Positions 22,583 through 31,304 of a stretch of 64,000 nt of DNA are shown in pieces. Below the pieces are notes generated by a model. That model searched no databases. It saw nothing but the letters and a program-made list of their open reading frames with translations, and was not told the DNA's origin. A program made the position numbers and the translations under genes. This stretch comes from Metabacillus sp. FJAT-52054 (lineage in GTDB: Bacteria; Bacillota; Bacilli; Bacillales; Bacillaceae): assembly GCF_037201815.1 (NCBI RefSeq), contig NZ_CP147407.1:310001-374000 (forward strand). The letters are read 5' to 3'. The stretch's first letter is position 1. Each line of letters opens with the position of its first letter.

Positions 22583-23090
22583 ATTTACGCAAAGGCAGCT
22601 GAACATTTTCATTCTCATCAAAATCTTTCAGGGGAGATTCAGGGTGGAATGGTGTCTCATTCCTTTGCAATTCCGGATAGTGAGGGACTCCTGATGAGCG
22701 GTATCTGATATGAAATTCCTCTTGATATTCAGGCGGCTCTTGTTTTGGCGGGGATTGCTTCATGCCGGCAATCCATGTTTCGAATCGGTATGTTCCTCTA
22801 TCTATAATGGCGCAAAGATCTTCAAGGGAGTCGGTCAGGTCATTTAAACAGTCCATTCCATTTCGCAGCAGTATGCCTTTTTCATTGGCTTTTTCAATTG
22901 AATGCTCCAGCCTGTAAGCTTCCTGCTTATAATAAAATTCAATAAAGCAGCTGTTTCGGTCCCAGTTAAAATTGTAGTCTTCAATTTTTAAGCGTTTGAT
23001 TACCTTTACAAGCTTTAATTCACAAACGTTTTGCTCCTTGTGCGGCATCCCTTTGATTAGAAGATTCTTGAGAAAACGATTCTTAAACAT
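22581..23090 (-). CDS. Unknown 169-residue Bacillus-type protein
   Basis: This soluble protein opens with the basic stretch MFKNRFLKNLLIKGMP. A middle domain of mixed alpha/beta type follows (VCELKLVKVIKRLKIEDYNF, then FIEFYYKQEAYRLEHSIEKA) and a proline-rich, probably disordered tail. I do not recognise the family. I chose ATG 23090 because AGGTGGGTG precedes it; the frame continues ten codons upstream. It is alone on this strand and shares its terminator with barstar. Confidence 0.6.
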   Translation of the reverse strand: MFKNRFLKNLLIKGMPHKEQNVCELKLVKVIKRLKIEDYNFNWDRNSCFIEFYYKQEAYRLEHSIEKANEKGILLRNGMDCLNDLTDSLEDLCAIIDRGTYRFETWIAGMKQSPPKQEPPEYQEEFHIRYRSSGVPHYPELQRNETPFHPESPLKDFDENENVQLPLRK

Positions 23091-23235
23091 GCCAGTCACC
23101 CACCTTTTGATTTGTGTCAAGCTTTCTGTATATTCTATTTATTTCTACAAAAGGAACTAAATCCCTTCATGCTGAGGGTCGAAAGATTGTGTGAAAAAAA
23201 GACTTCTCATACGGAATGAGAAGTCCTGCTCCTGA

Positions 23236-24735
23236 TTAGTACTGATCCGAAGGAAATACGCGGTGCTCTCTGAAAAATGGAGTTAAATCCATGCCGGTGG
23301 ATCTTTCCATGGCTGCGATAAAGTCCTTAGTCGTAGAGATGCCGAATTTCTTTTCGTTGAAATAATCCTTCATCGCTTTATAGAACGCATCATCTCCGAC
23401 TTCGAGACGCAGGTCATTGATGGTTGTTGCGCCGTAGTCATAAATGGTGTAGTAATAGGCGTTGATTCCGGCATTGCCTCTTGCAGTGAAGTCAGAAACC
23501 TTGCTTGTCACATGATAATAGGATTCCGGAAGCGGAGGAACGTTTAACTGATCAAGGCTGTTATCATAAAGGGCGGCAGCATAGCTTGCAAACGATTCAT
23601 CAAGCCAGGGCTCATCAAACTCGTTATCTCCGATAATTCCATAGAACCATTGGTGCCCGATTTCATGGGCGTTCACAGACTTTACCCATTCCTGGGTCCG
23701 GTTTTCGCTTAAGCTGATCATGACAAGCTGAGGATATTCCATCCCTCCGAACCAGCCTTCCATGGATACGACGTCAAGCTCCGGCCACGGGTATTTACCG
23801 AATTTTTCACTGAACAGCTTGATGCTGTCTTTTCCGGATTCCATTAGGGAAGCGGCATATTTGGCATATTTGTCGTCGTAATAAACATTTACTTTAACCC
23901 CGTGTACTTTAGAGGACAAAATTTTGTACGTAGGGTTCATTTCCATCGCAAAATCACGGACATTTTCTGCTTTATAGTGATGGGTGGCAAGCTCGCCGTC
24001 CACGGCCGGTTTGCCTTGCTCAGTGCCGGTTGCTGCGATGACCTGCTTGCGGTCGGTCGTTACTTTCACATCATACTTCCCGGATAAGGAATAGAACGAT
24101 TCCCCTGCGTTAAAGTAGGGATCGACATTCCAGCCTTCCTCATCGTAAACCGAAAGAATAGGGAACCAATTCCCCATGGAGACAGTATCTCCATACCAGC
24201 CAAACCGGTCCTGCTGTTTCGGGAAGCTTACGTTAAAGTTCATTGTAACGGTTGCGGCTTTGTTTTTAGCAAGGGACAGATTTGAAATGTGCAATGCCGT
24301 ATCTTTCACCTGGAATGATGCCTTTTTCCCATTTACCCGGATGTCTGAGACGTCCATGCTCCCGCCTTTATCCTTAAATACATCTGCTCTGCCCCATAGG
24401 TTGAAATAGAGCTCGCTGAGGTTGTCCTTCACATTGTTTTTAAAGCTGACATTCATTTTCCCAGTCAGTTTATGAGTTTTGGCATCATACACCACGTCCA
24501 TTTTGTAGGAGGGATCTGCTGGTCCTCTTACGTCATCCCCGGCGTTTTTTCCTTTACTAACCCGCCGGCTTTTCGAAGCAAGCAGAGGAGCATCTGCTAT
24601 AGAAGTTCCTTTGTAAGCAGCTTTACTTGCGGAATAGGTTTCCTGCTTCGCTTCTGCCGGCAGTGCAAGCCCTGCTGTTAAAGCAGCAATTGCCGCTCCT
24701 GCAATCCATTTTTTTAATGCGGTCTTTTTAATCAA
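23236..24735 (-). CDS. Secreted M1-family zinc metallopeptidase
   Basis: This 499-residue protein has a signal peptide (KKTALKKW, hydrophobic segment, cleavage near AEA-K). It shows the M1 exopeptidase motif GGMEYP, the zinc motif HEIGH with the third ligand in WLDESFASY, and the downstream tyrosine region YYYTIYDYGA. It lacks the large C-terminal domains of aminopeptidase N and fits the shorter secreted bacterial M1 proteins. It should remove N-terminal residues from peptides outside the cell. It is monocistronic with a GGAGGAATT ribosome site before the ATG. Confidence 0.9.
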   Translation of the reverse strand: MIKKTALKKWIAGAAIAALTAGLALPAEAKQETYSASKAAYKGTSIADAPLLASKSRRVSKGKNAGDDVRGPADPSYKMDVVYDAKTHKLTGKMNVSFKNNVKDNLSELYFNLWGRADVFKDKGGSMDVSDIRVNGKKASFQVKDTALHISNLSLAKNKAATVTMNFNVSFPKQQDRFGWYGDTVSMGNWFPILSVYDEEGWNVDPYFNAGESFYSLSGKYDVKVTTDRKQVIAATGTEQGKPAVDGELATHHYKAENVRDFAMEMNPTYKILSSKVHGVKVNVYYDDKYAKYAASLMESGKDSIKLFSEKFGKYPWPELDVVSMEGWFGGMEYPQLVMISLSENRTQEWVKSVNAHEIGHQWFYGIIGDNEFDEPWLDESFASYAAALYDNSLDQLNVPPLPESYYHVTSKVSDFTARGNAGINAYYYTIYDYGATTINDLRLEVGDDAFYKAMKDYFNEKKFGISTTKDFIAAMERSTGMDLTPFFREHRVFPSDQY

Positions 24736-24927
24736 TGGAATTCCTCCTTTTTTCGGATAGTTAAGTAATTCGGCATTCGAAATAGATGCCCTTGAAACAT
24801 TTGTATGATTTTGTAAAATCGGTTCATTAGGTACAGAATCCTGTACAGCCTTGTCGGGTGCCGTCGAAATCGTTCCTTTGTCATGAAACGTTGCAGGATA
24901 CTCCTCCTGAAAAGCTTCTGTTCTGCA

Positions 24928-24955
24928 TAAAAAAAAGAACTGCCGCAGCAGTTCT
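24928..24955 (-). terminator. Terminator of the LCP gene
   Basis: The stem AGAACTGC / GCAGTTCT with loop cgca is followed on the minus strand by eight Us, just after the LCP stop codon. Confidence 0.75.
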
Positions 24956-24961
24956 CATTGT

Positions 24962-25912
24962 TTATTGATTTTCTCCCAAAAACTCTTGTAGTGCTGCTTT
25001 ATTTTCGTCCAAATCCAGATCCAGAACCGCTCCTGCCCGCTGGAATCTCTTCGGTTCATACGCACCATCAATAGGAATTCTGAGTGTTTTTATTCCTTCA
25101 TCCCGATTGCTCAGATAGGACGTAGCAAGGGACAGAACTTCTCCAGAATCAATATTTGTATTAATGAAGGGCTGGATGGTACCGAGCAATTGCGGTGCTT
25201 TCACTACACCATTAATCGTAAGGAGCTCCTTTGTCACTTTTCCGAGAATCTCCTGCTGGCGCTGGATCCGTCCAAAGTCGCTTTGGGCATCTTTTCTGAA
25301 CCGAACATAGGCGAGTGTCTGTTTTCCATCAAGACGCTGCAAGCCGGGTTCCAGGATCATGCCGATATCCTTGGACATCCGTTTTTCAACATTGACTTCC
25401 AGTCCTTCCGGGAAGGCGGTGTCGATGATTTGAGAGAATCCATTAAAATCGACTAGAGCGTAGTATTGAACATCCACATCGAAGTTTTCCTTGATGGTTT
25501 TCCTTAGAAGCTCCGCTCCGCCAATGGAATAAGCTGAGTTGATTTTCATTTTTCCGTGGTCCGGTATATCAACATATGAATCTCTCATAATGGATACGAG
25601 CTTCGCCGTTTTCGCATCATGATCATATTGCCCGATCATAATGGTATCAGTGCGGGATTTTTCTTCGCCGCGGGAGTCTATCCCAAGCAGCAGTACATTC
25701 ATTTTGCCTTTTGTTTGAACCCCGTTAAACTCTACTTGCTTTTGGGAGACACCAGTCGCTTTCATAGACACGTTAAGAGCAGATTTATATTGAAAATAAA
25801 AATAGAGGGCAGCACTGATTAGAAGAAGGAGGAAGATCAGGGATATGACCTTGCGCTTTTTTTTCTTGCTTTTCTTTTGCTTGCCCCGGTTCAGGCGGCT
25901 TGTCTCAATCAT
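24962..25912 (-). CDS. LytR-CpsA-Psr (LCP) family cell-wall ligase
   Basis: This 316-residue protein has a very basic cytosolic start (KQKKSKKKKRK), one membrane helix (about residues 21-38) and an extracellular LCP domain: VLLLGIDSR, RTDTIMIGQYD, SIMRDSYVDIP with the catalytic arginine, and LAYVRFRKD...DFGRIQRQQ. LCP proteins attach wall teichoic acid or other anionic polymers to peptidoglycan. I chose ATG 25912 (MIETSRLN); GTG 25915 is equally possible, since the site GAAAGGAAA serves both. It is a single gene with its own terminator. Which polymer it handles is not visible. Confidence 0.88.
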   Translation of the reverse strand: MIETSRLNRGKQKKSKKKKRKVISLIFLLLLISAALYFYFQYKSALNVSMKATGVSQKQVEFNGVQTKGKMNVLLLGIDSRGEEKSRTDTIMIGQYDHDAKTAKLVSIMRDSYVDIPDHGKMKINSAYSIGGAELLRKTIKENFDVDVQYYALVDFNGFSQIIDTAFPEGLEVNVEKRMSKDIGMILEPGLQRLDGKQTLAYVRFRKDAQSDFGRIQRQQEILGKVTKELLTINGVVKAPQLLGTIQPFINTNIDSGEVLSLATSYLSNRDEGIKTLRIPIDGAYEPKRFQRAGAVLDLDLDENKAALQEFLGENQ

Positions 25913-25999
25913 CACGGTTTCCTTTCCATAATCGGTCTTGTGCATATTATATCAAAAATTGTCAAAACGCGGAAAAAACTTTGCGTTATCAGACTTGCA

Positions 26000-26032
26000 A
26001 AAGAGGCCGGGTCATTTAGACACCAGCCTCTT
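26000..26032 (-). terminator. Terminator of levB
   Basis: The stem AAGAGGC / GCCTCTT is followed on the minus strand by UUUUG, 16 bp after the levB stop codon. Confidence 0.6.
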
Positions 26033-26047
26033 AGTCAGCTATATTTT

Positions 26048-27625
26048 TTATCGGTTCGCTGGACGGAAATGTTTAACCTCCATATTTTCAAAAACGGAAG
26101 GTCCGCCTTCAGAGAAAAGGGTGATTCCCTGATCCTCTTGTTTAGGGAACACCTGACTTGAATGAACCGTCTTGCCGTCATCAACAAAGACCTCAACCGT
26201 CGTTTTGTCAACGAGGACCTTTACATGAACCTTTTTCTTTCCGGCATCAAAGGGTGCTTTGCTTTCAATAAATTTCCTGCTCCCGTCTGGCTGATCGGTT
26301 TGCCCCCTGTTTACGTAGGACAGGCCTTCAGCCGGGAGGAAGCCGACGTCAATGTGCCGGGCCTTATCATTGGACTCTCTCAGTCTCAATCCGAGGTTTT
26401 GAGCATCGGACCAGCTGATATCGGCCTCGAACTGATAGGCTTCTCCTTTTATATCAAGTGTTTTAGCCCCATCAACCTCTGTTCTTTCTGCCGTTTGCTT
26501 TGATTCTGTCAGCTGATCTAATGCCTCAACCGGCATGGAAGTCAGACTGTAGCTCTGATCTCCCTGTTTTTTCATTTGAATTTCACGGACGATGGAATCA
26601 ACGCCGTTAAAATTCTCTTTTACTGTCGGGGTATTATGCGGGTAATCCCAATTGTTCATCCAGGCCAATCCATATCGCTTATTCAGTGGATCTTCGCTTT
26701 TTCCATCCTCAAACGTCACACCGCCGTACCAGTCAAATCCATAATCGAGCCATTGCGGCTCAGCGGAATCAGGGGTAAAACTCTTCCCGTCATAATTCCC
26801 TGTCCAATACGCATACGTATTTGGTTTTCCGGCTGCCTTCCCGTTGGCACTGGCGCCCAGAACCCATTTGACGGTTCCATCATCTGCTCGCATTCTGAAT
26901 AAATCAGGGCATTCGAGGAGGCCGATGTTTTGGGTTTTAAATTCTCCGGTAAAAGACCAGTCCTTAAGATTTTTAGTTTCATAAAAACCGATTTTATCAC
27001 CTTCAGCCATGGTCATCATCCATTTTTGATTCTCTTCATCCCAAATGATTTTGGGATCCCGGAAGACCTCTGTTCCCGGATTAGACATGACCGGCTTTTC
27101 GCTGAAAGATTGAAAGGTTTTCCCCCGGTCGGTGCTGTACCACAAATATTGTTCCTGTTTGCCGCCATCGGCTGAAGGCTGGGTAACGACAGCCACAATG
27201 GCTCCTTTTCCAAATCCTGCCGAATTGTTTTTATCCTCTACAACAGAACCGGACCATATGTCCCCGTTTTTATTGGAGAACTTCGGAATCGCTATGCCTT
27301 CATCCTTCCAGGTCACGAGATCCTCAGATGAAGCATGCCGCCACTCGGTGCCGCCTCCGTCAGGATAATTCCCGTTGTATAAATAATAGTAGTGATATTT
27401 TCCATCGATGAAGATCGGCTTTTGAGGGTCATTTTTCCACTTTTCAGGCGTGCTGAAATGGTATGCTGGGCGATTGGATGAAGCTTCCTGAGGCGGTTCT
27501 TCCTTTTCATTTTGTGTTTTTTTTACCTCAGTTCCTTTCGGGGCAAAAATGAGCAGAAGAGCAATGGTCAAGGCAGCAATGGCGAACCATGTTATCGTTC
27601 TTCTATTAAATAGATACTTGTTCAC
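26048..27625 (-). CDS. levB: Levan hydrolase, glycoside hydrolase family 32
   Basis: This 525-residue enzyme has an N-terminal membrane anchor or uncleaved signal (about residues 12-29). A five-bladed beta-propeller carries WKNDPQKPIFIDGKYH (nucleophile Asp in the WxNDP-type motif), FRDPKIIW (RDP) and LLECPDLF (EC with the acid/base Glu). A C-terminal beta-sandwich with LRLRESNDKARHI and VFVDDGKTVHSS follows. It hydrolyses levan to oligofructans. It lies downstream of sacB in the same direction, as in B. subtilis sacB-levB, with a hairpin between, so levB expression may be a fraction of sacB expression. Confidence 0.9.
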   Translation of the reverse strand: MNKYLFNRRTITWFAIAALTIALLLIFAPKGTEVKKTQNEKEEPPQEASSNRPAYHFSTPEKWKNDPQKPIFIDGKYHYYYLYNGNYPDGGGTEWRHASSEDLVTWKDEGIAIPKFSNKNGDIWSGSVVEDKNNSAGFGKGAIVAVVTQPSADGGKQEQYLWYSTDRGKTFQSFSEKPVMSNPGTEVFRDPKIIWDEENQKWMMTMAEGDKIGFYETKNLKDWSFTGEFKTQNIGLLECPDLFRMRADDGTVKWVLGASANGKAAGKPNTYAYWTGNYDGKSFTPDSAEPQWLDYGFDWYGGVTFEDGKSEDPLNKRYGLAWMNNWDYPHNTPTVKENFNGVDSIVREIQMKKQGDQSYSLTSMPVEALDQLTESKQTAERTEVDGAKTLDIKGEAYQFEADISWSDAQNLGLRLRESNDKARHIDVGFLPAEGLSYVNRGQTDQPDGSRKFIESKAPFDAGKKKVHVKVLVDKTTVEVFVDDGKTVHSSQVFPKQEDQGITLFSEGGPSVFENMEVKHFRPANR

Positions 27626-27656
27626 TTCAATTGCTCCTTTCTGGAATAGATAAAAG

Positions 27657-27684
27657 AAAATGGTGAGAATAAACTCACCATTTT
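27657..27684 (-). terminator. Hairpin between sacB and levB
   Basis: The perfect 10-bp stem AAAATGGTGA / TCACCATTTT with an eight-base loop is followed on the minus strand by cttttat. It is a likely partial terminator or RNA-stability hairpin. Confidence 0.65.
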
Positions 27685-27703
27685 CCGTTCTTCTTAAGTT
27701 GTC

Positions 27704-29167
27704 TTATTTAGACTTTTTTTCAACTGGGACTTCAAGCTGTCCCTGTTCAAGAATGCTATCTTTCACAACAGAAGTCTGATCGCCGTCAATGTTCAGTAAG
27801 AAGCTTGGTGCGAATGAAGATTTCTGATCCTCGAAGAATCCTCTGTTAGTAATGTAGCTTGTTACAACAAAGTCATCACCGGATTTTTGCGGAATTGCAT
27901 AGTGTGCATAGTTGAACGTTTTGTCATTCGGGTCCAGGTCATGGTGAAGCACAATGCCTGTACCGTTCAGAGGCTTGAATTTCCCTGTTAGTGAATCTGC
28001 TACATAGCCAAGCATGTAGATATCTTCATTATCTACACCGTCGATTGTCATTTTAGCACCGCGTGTATCAGTGAAGAGGTACCATTTGCCTTCATGCTTG
28101 AAGATGTTTGGACGTTCGATTTCATCTGTTACGGTGTTGGAAGTAAGCAATGGCTTTTTCACGCTTTTCAAAGTGTAGTCATTGTTTAGTTCGATGATAC
28201 CCATTGCTCCGTTTGCAAGCTCAGCTGTTTTCTTCTTATCACTGTTCATTAGCTTTTCTTTTTCCGCTTCATAGAAGGACTTATCTCCGCCGTAGTAGGC
28301 ACGGTTAAATAAAGATTGTTCCCCTTGGTAGCCTGTTTCAGTACCTGTATTTGCTTCAAATACAAGATATTTTTTACCGTTTTCTTCAATATAGTGAGGA
28401 TCTCTTAGCGTATGGTTATCGCCGGATTCCATTCCGCCGCCGTCCGTAAACTGCTTAATCGTTTGATAGAGTTCGCCGTCTCCGTCAAAGATGGACTTGT
28501 GGTCAGATACTCCGTTCACTTTCAATTCTCCGGATGCAGGCTGTGACATGTTCACTTGTGCAGTTGTAATCGTTTGTTTGCCTGCTTCGCGATCAGAGCG
28601 GTTTGTGTAGAACAAACGCATTTCGCCATCTTCTGTCATAATCGCAGAACCGGACCAGTCCTGATCTTTGTTTTTCAGATGAGGATCATTAGGGTTCACT
28701 TTATCGTTCTCAAAAACTTTTCCGGCATTTTTCCAAGCGTCAATGGATTCATCACCTTTTTTCTTATAGAACATATAGATCGATGTATCATTTGCGTCTT
28801 TAGGGTCACCAGCAAGACCGAAAACGATGTCGTATCCTTTATAATCTGCAACGGTTCCGTCAGCGTTCGCTAGAGGCCAAGTGTCCCACACATCAAGCAT
28901 GATCTTGTTTCCATCTTTATCATAGCCGACTGCAGATTCAATGTTTTTGATTTTCTTTTCGTCGAACTGAGGGACTGTGTAGCGCGCTTTATCTTTAGCG
29001 ATTTGTCCTGGGATCTTGCCCATATCCTCACGGGTCAGTTCGCCCTGGCCGTATGTTTTATTTTGATCCTTGTATTCTTGAGCGAAAGCCTGAGCGCCCC
29101 CGCCTAATACTAAAGCAGAAGTAAGAGTTAATGCTGTCGTGCGTTTAAGAATCGTCTGGATGTTCAT
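27704..29167 (-). CDS. sacB: Levansucrase, glycoside hydrolase family 68
   Basis: This 487-residue precursor has a signal peptide cleaved near AFA-Q. The GH68 catalytic triad is visible: nucleophile Asp in LDVWDTWPLAN (D95 of the precursor), the transition-state stabiliser in TLRDPHYIEE, and acid/base Glu in VTDEIERPNIF. It makes levan from sucrose outside the cell. I chose ATG 29167 with TGAGGACGATT upstream; the frame reaches 29179. The promoter and a LacI-type operator lie upstream. No SacY-type antiterminator target is seen, which differs from B. subtilis. Confidence 0.95.
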   Translation of the reverse strand: MNIQTILKRTTALTLTSALVLGGGAQAFAQEYKDQNKTYGQGELTREDMGKIPGQIAKDKARYTVPQFDEKKIKNIESAVGYDKDGNKIMLDVWDTWPLANADGTVADYKGYDIVFGLAGDPKDANDTSIYMFYKKKGDESIDAWKNAGKVFENDKVNPNDPHLKNKDQDWSGSAIMTEDGEMRLFYTNRSDREAGKQTITTAQVNMSQPASGELKVNGVSDHKSIFDGDGELYQTIKQFTDGGGMESGDNHTLRDPHYIEENGKKYLVFEANTGTETGYQGEQSLFNRAYYGGDKSFYEAEKEKLMNSDKKKTAELANGAMGIIELNNDYTLKSVKKPLLTSNTVTDEIERPNIFKHEGKWYLFTDTRGAKMTIDGVDNEDIYMLGYVADSLTGKFKPLNGTGIVLHHDLDPNDKTFNYAHYAIPQKSGDDFVVTSYITNRGFFEDQKSSFAPSFLLNIDGDQTSVVKDSILEQGQLEVPVEKKSK

Positions 29168-29268
29168 AATCGTCCTCATTTCTTAAATGTTTTAGTTAAC
29201 TTTTCCTTCCGTAAAACTCAAGGGACAAGGGACTGTAAGAAATACATAAATGATGGCTGCATCTGTAA

Positions 29269-29291
29269 AACAAGTGACTGAACCACTTGAG
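29269..29291 (-). terminator. Hairpin in the sacB leader
   Basis: On the minus strand CAAGTG-gttcagt-CACTTG is followed by TTTT, about 30 bp after the predicted transcription start. It could act as an attenuator, but no RAT-like partner sequence is visible. Confidence 0.4.
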
Positions 29292-29301
29292 CGCAGCATT
29301 T

Positions 29302-29319
29302 TGCAGAACCGGTTCCGCA
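29302..29319. promoter_or_regulatory. LacI-type operator at the sacB start
   Basis: The near-perfect 18-bp palindrome TGC-a-GAACCGGTTC-c-GCA lies just downstream of the predicted sacB -10, so a bound LacI-family repressor would block the promoter. The same core occurs 200 bp further upstream. Confidence 0.6.
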
Positions 29320-29328
29320 TGCAACTAC

Positions 29329-29357
29329 AGAATAAAGGCTGTGCAGTTTCTCGTCAA
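29329..29357 (-). promoter_or_regulatory. Predicted sacB promoter
   Basis: On the minus strand TTGACG (29352-29357), a 17-bp spacer and TATTCT (29329-29334) form a SigA-type promoter about 160 bp before the sacB start codon. Confidence 0.55.
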
Positions 29358-29504
29358 ACTGGCCAAAAGTAACCGTTCTAATATAATAATGGACTTTGTT
29401 TACATCTGCACATGACTAAAGATATAGATTTGGTAAAGGAAGGTGAGCAGTAAAATGAAAGACTATGTATTCGTTTACTTTTAATAGAAGGATTCATTAA
29501 ATGT

Positions 29505-29516
29505 GGAACCGGTTCC
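29505..29516. promoter_or_regulatory. Second GGAACCGGTTCC operator
   Basis: This perfect 12-bp palindrome has the same core as the operator at the sacB start. Centre-to-centre distance is 200 bp, suited to DNA looping by a tetrameric LacI-type repressor. Confidence 0.5.
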
Positions 29517-29823
29517 TTTATGTTCGCGTTTCCAAGTCCCATGAATGGTGTGTTTCCGATGATCGGGAGAAAAGAAGGGGGATGATTAGACTATTCAGAA
29601 AACGGGTGTTAATCAGTAAAAGTGGATGTGAACTGTTTTACATGCATATTACATTTGTGCCTGCTATGTTAAGGAGTTTGGTTCGAAAGATGGATTTTAG
29701 TATTTTCCGAATCAACAAGAAAAGCAGTGAACAAGCACCTGAATCGCTTTAAGTTTTTAAAGATAGAATTTTCAGAAAGTAATTGACGCTCCTTTTCGAG
29801 CGATGTATGCTGATAGTGCAAAT

Positions 29824-29860
29824 ATAACGTTTTTTAAATACGTCGATAAATAAACGTCAT
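29824..29860. promoter_or_regulatory. Candidate aromatic-catabolism operator at paaK
   Basis: ATAACG (29824-29829) and ATAAATAAACGTCAT (29846-29860) form an imperfect inverted arrangement 35-70 bp before paaK. Related sequence precedes paaA and the phenylalanine dehydrogenase operon. Confidence 0.45.
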
Positions 29861-29894
29861 GTAAAAATGAAATGTTACTTAAGGGGGCATATGG

Positions 29895-31220
29895 TTGATT
29901 TTTCATAGGGAAGAGACGCTTGCAAGGCATGCTTTGGAGGATCAGCAGCTGGAGGATTTGAAAAAAACGGTTCGCACTGTTTATGAGAAAAGCCCATTTT
30001 ACAAGGAATGGCTGAGAAAAGCAGGTATTACCCCGGATCAGATTCAGCAGCTGAAAGATATACAAAAGCTGCCTTTTACTCAAAAAAAGCATTTGCGAAA
30101 GCATTACCCGTTCGGATTATTTGCGGCAGATCGAAAGGATCTCATCCGTATCCATGCCTCTTCGGGCACGTCAGGAAAGCCGACGATTGTGGGGTATACG
30201 AAACAAGATATAGAAAGCTGGGCGGATTTAGCTGCAAGAGCGATCGCAATAGGAGGCGGGACGCCGGATGGGATTTTGCACAATGCCTATGGATACGGTC
30301 TTTTCACCGGCGGACTTGGACTGCATGCTGGCGGTGAAAGGCTTGGAATGGCCGTTGTCCCGGTATCCGTTGGGAATACAGACCGTCAAATTACGCTTAT
30401 CGAGGATTTGCAGCCTGAGGTGATCTGCTGCACCCCTTCCTATGCGCTGAATATCGCGGAACGGATGAGGGAACTGGAGAAGGATCCGCGTTCATCCTCT
30501 CTTCAATACGGCATATTCGGAGCAGAGCCCTGGTCGGAGGAGATGCGAAGAACGCTTGAGGATCGGCTAGGCATAAAAGCATGCGATATTTATGGGCTGA
30601 GTGAAGTGATGGGGCCGGGGGTGGCGATGGAATGCCACGAAGCACAGGACGGACTGCATATAGCCGAGGATCACTTTCTGGCAGAGGTCATCGATCCGGA
30701 CACTTTGGAGCCGGTGCCTGATGGACAGCCTGGCGAGCTCGTATTCACGAGTTTGAAGAAAGAAGCAATTCCGATTATCCGCTACCGGACCGGAGACATT
30801 GCTTCCATTACGAGAGAGCCGTGCAAATGCGGGAGGACAACGGCGCGCATGTCCAGAATCAAGGGCCGTATTGATGACATGCTGATTATCAGAGGCATCA
30901 ATGTATTTCCGTCAGAAATTGAGCACTACCTGATTACAGTACCTGAAATCAGCCCTCACTATCAGCTGCACCTTCACAAGCAGGGGCCGCTTGACGAAGT
31001 GACCCTGCATGTAGAAATAAACGATGGTCTTTACGCAGAGGTGAAGATGGATCTCACCCATGAGAAAATCGGTGAACTGCAGAGGCATATTCAGCAGCTG
31101 ATGAGGTCGTCCTGTCTTGTATCCATTGATGTGCGCATTCTTGCACCGAAGTCGATTCCAAGGTCGGAGGGAAAGGCTGTAAGAATAATAGATGCGCGTT
31201 TTCCTCAGGCTTTTGCGTAG
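29895..31220 (+). CDS. paaK: Phenylacetate-CoA ligase
   Basis: This 441-residue adenylate-forming enzyme converts phenylacetate, ATP and CoA to phenylacetyl-CoA in the cytosol, the entry step of the paa pathway. It shows YEKSPFYKEWLRKAGI, the P-loop-like HASSGTSGKPTIVGYT, YGLSEVMGPGVAMEC, the adenylate Asp region YRTGDIASI and the hinge/GRIDDMLIIRGINVFPSEIE, all typical of PaaK. The start is TTG 29895 with AAGGGGG upstream; the nearby ATG frame stops at once. It is transcribed toward paaA, but an 84-bp gap with a motif shared by other leaders suggests paaA has its own promoter. Confidence 0.95.
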   Translation: MIFHREETLARHALEDQQLEDLKKTVRTVYEKSPFYKEWLRKAGITPDQIQQLKDIQKLPFTQKKHLRKHYPFGLFAADRKDLIRIHASSGTSGKPTIVGYTKQDIESWADLAARAIAIGGGTPDGILHNAYGYGLFTGGLGLHAGGERLGMAVVPVSVGNTDRQITLIEDLQPEVICCTPSYALNIAERMRELEKDPRSSSLQYGIFGAEPWSEEMRRTLEDRLGIKACDIYGLSEVMGPGVAMECHEAQDGLHIAEDHFLAEVIDPDTLEPVPDGQPGELVFTSLKKEAIPIIRYRTGDIASITREPCKCGRTTARMSRIKGRIDDMLIIRGINVFPSEIEHYLITVPEISPHYQLHLHKQGPLDEVTLHVEINDGLYAEVKMDLTHEKIGELQRHIQQLMRSSCLVSIDVRILAPKSIPRSEGKAVRIIDARFPQAFA

Positions 31221-31261
31221 CTTTAGGAAAATTATTGAATATAATATAATGATAATATATA

Positions 31262-31284
31262 ATAACGTTATAAAATCGTCATAT
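31262..31284. promoter_or_regulatory. Candidate aromatic-catabolism operator at paaA
   Basis: ATAACGTTAT followed by AAAATCGTCATAT pairs an ATAACG half-site with a CGTCAT half-site, as upstream of paaK. It overlaps the AT-rich leader with several TATAAT-like hexamers, about 20 bp before the paaA ribosome site. Confidence 0.45.
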
Positions 31285-31304
31285 AATTTGAAAGGGGTAT
31301 TGCG

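Larger units (their letters stand above)
29168..29894. other. 727-bp intergenic region sacB-paaK
   Basis: The left 230 bp hold the sacB leader, operator and promoter. The palindrome GGAACCGGTTCC lies at 29505-29516. A frame of 83 codons at 29501-29752 begins inside that operator, lacks a ribosome site and looks like chance. The last 75 bp carry the paaK leader with the candidate shared operator. Confidence 0.5.

Noticed and set aside
29501..29752. An 83-codon open frame upstream of paaK
   Set aside because: It starts inside the GGAACCGGTTCC palindrome, has no ribosome site and no protein-like composition.
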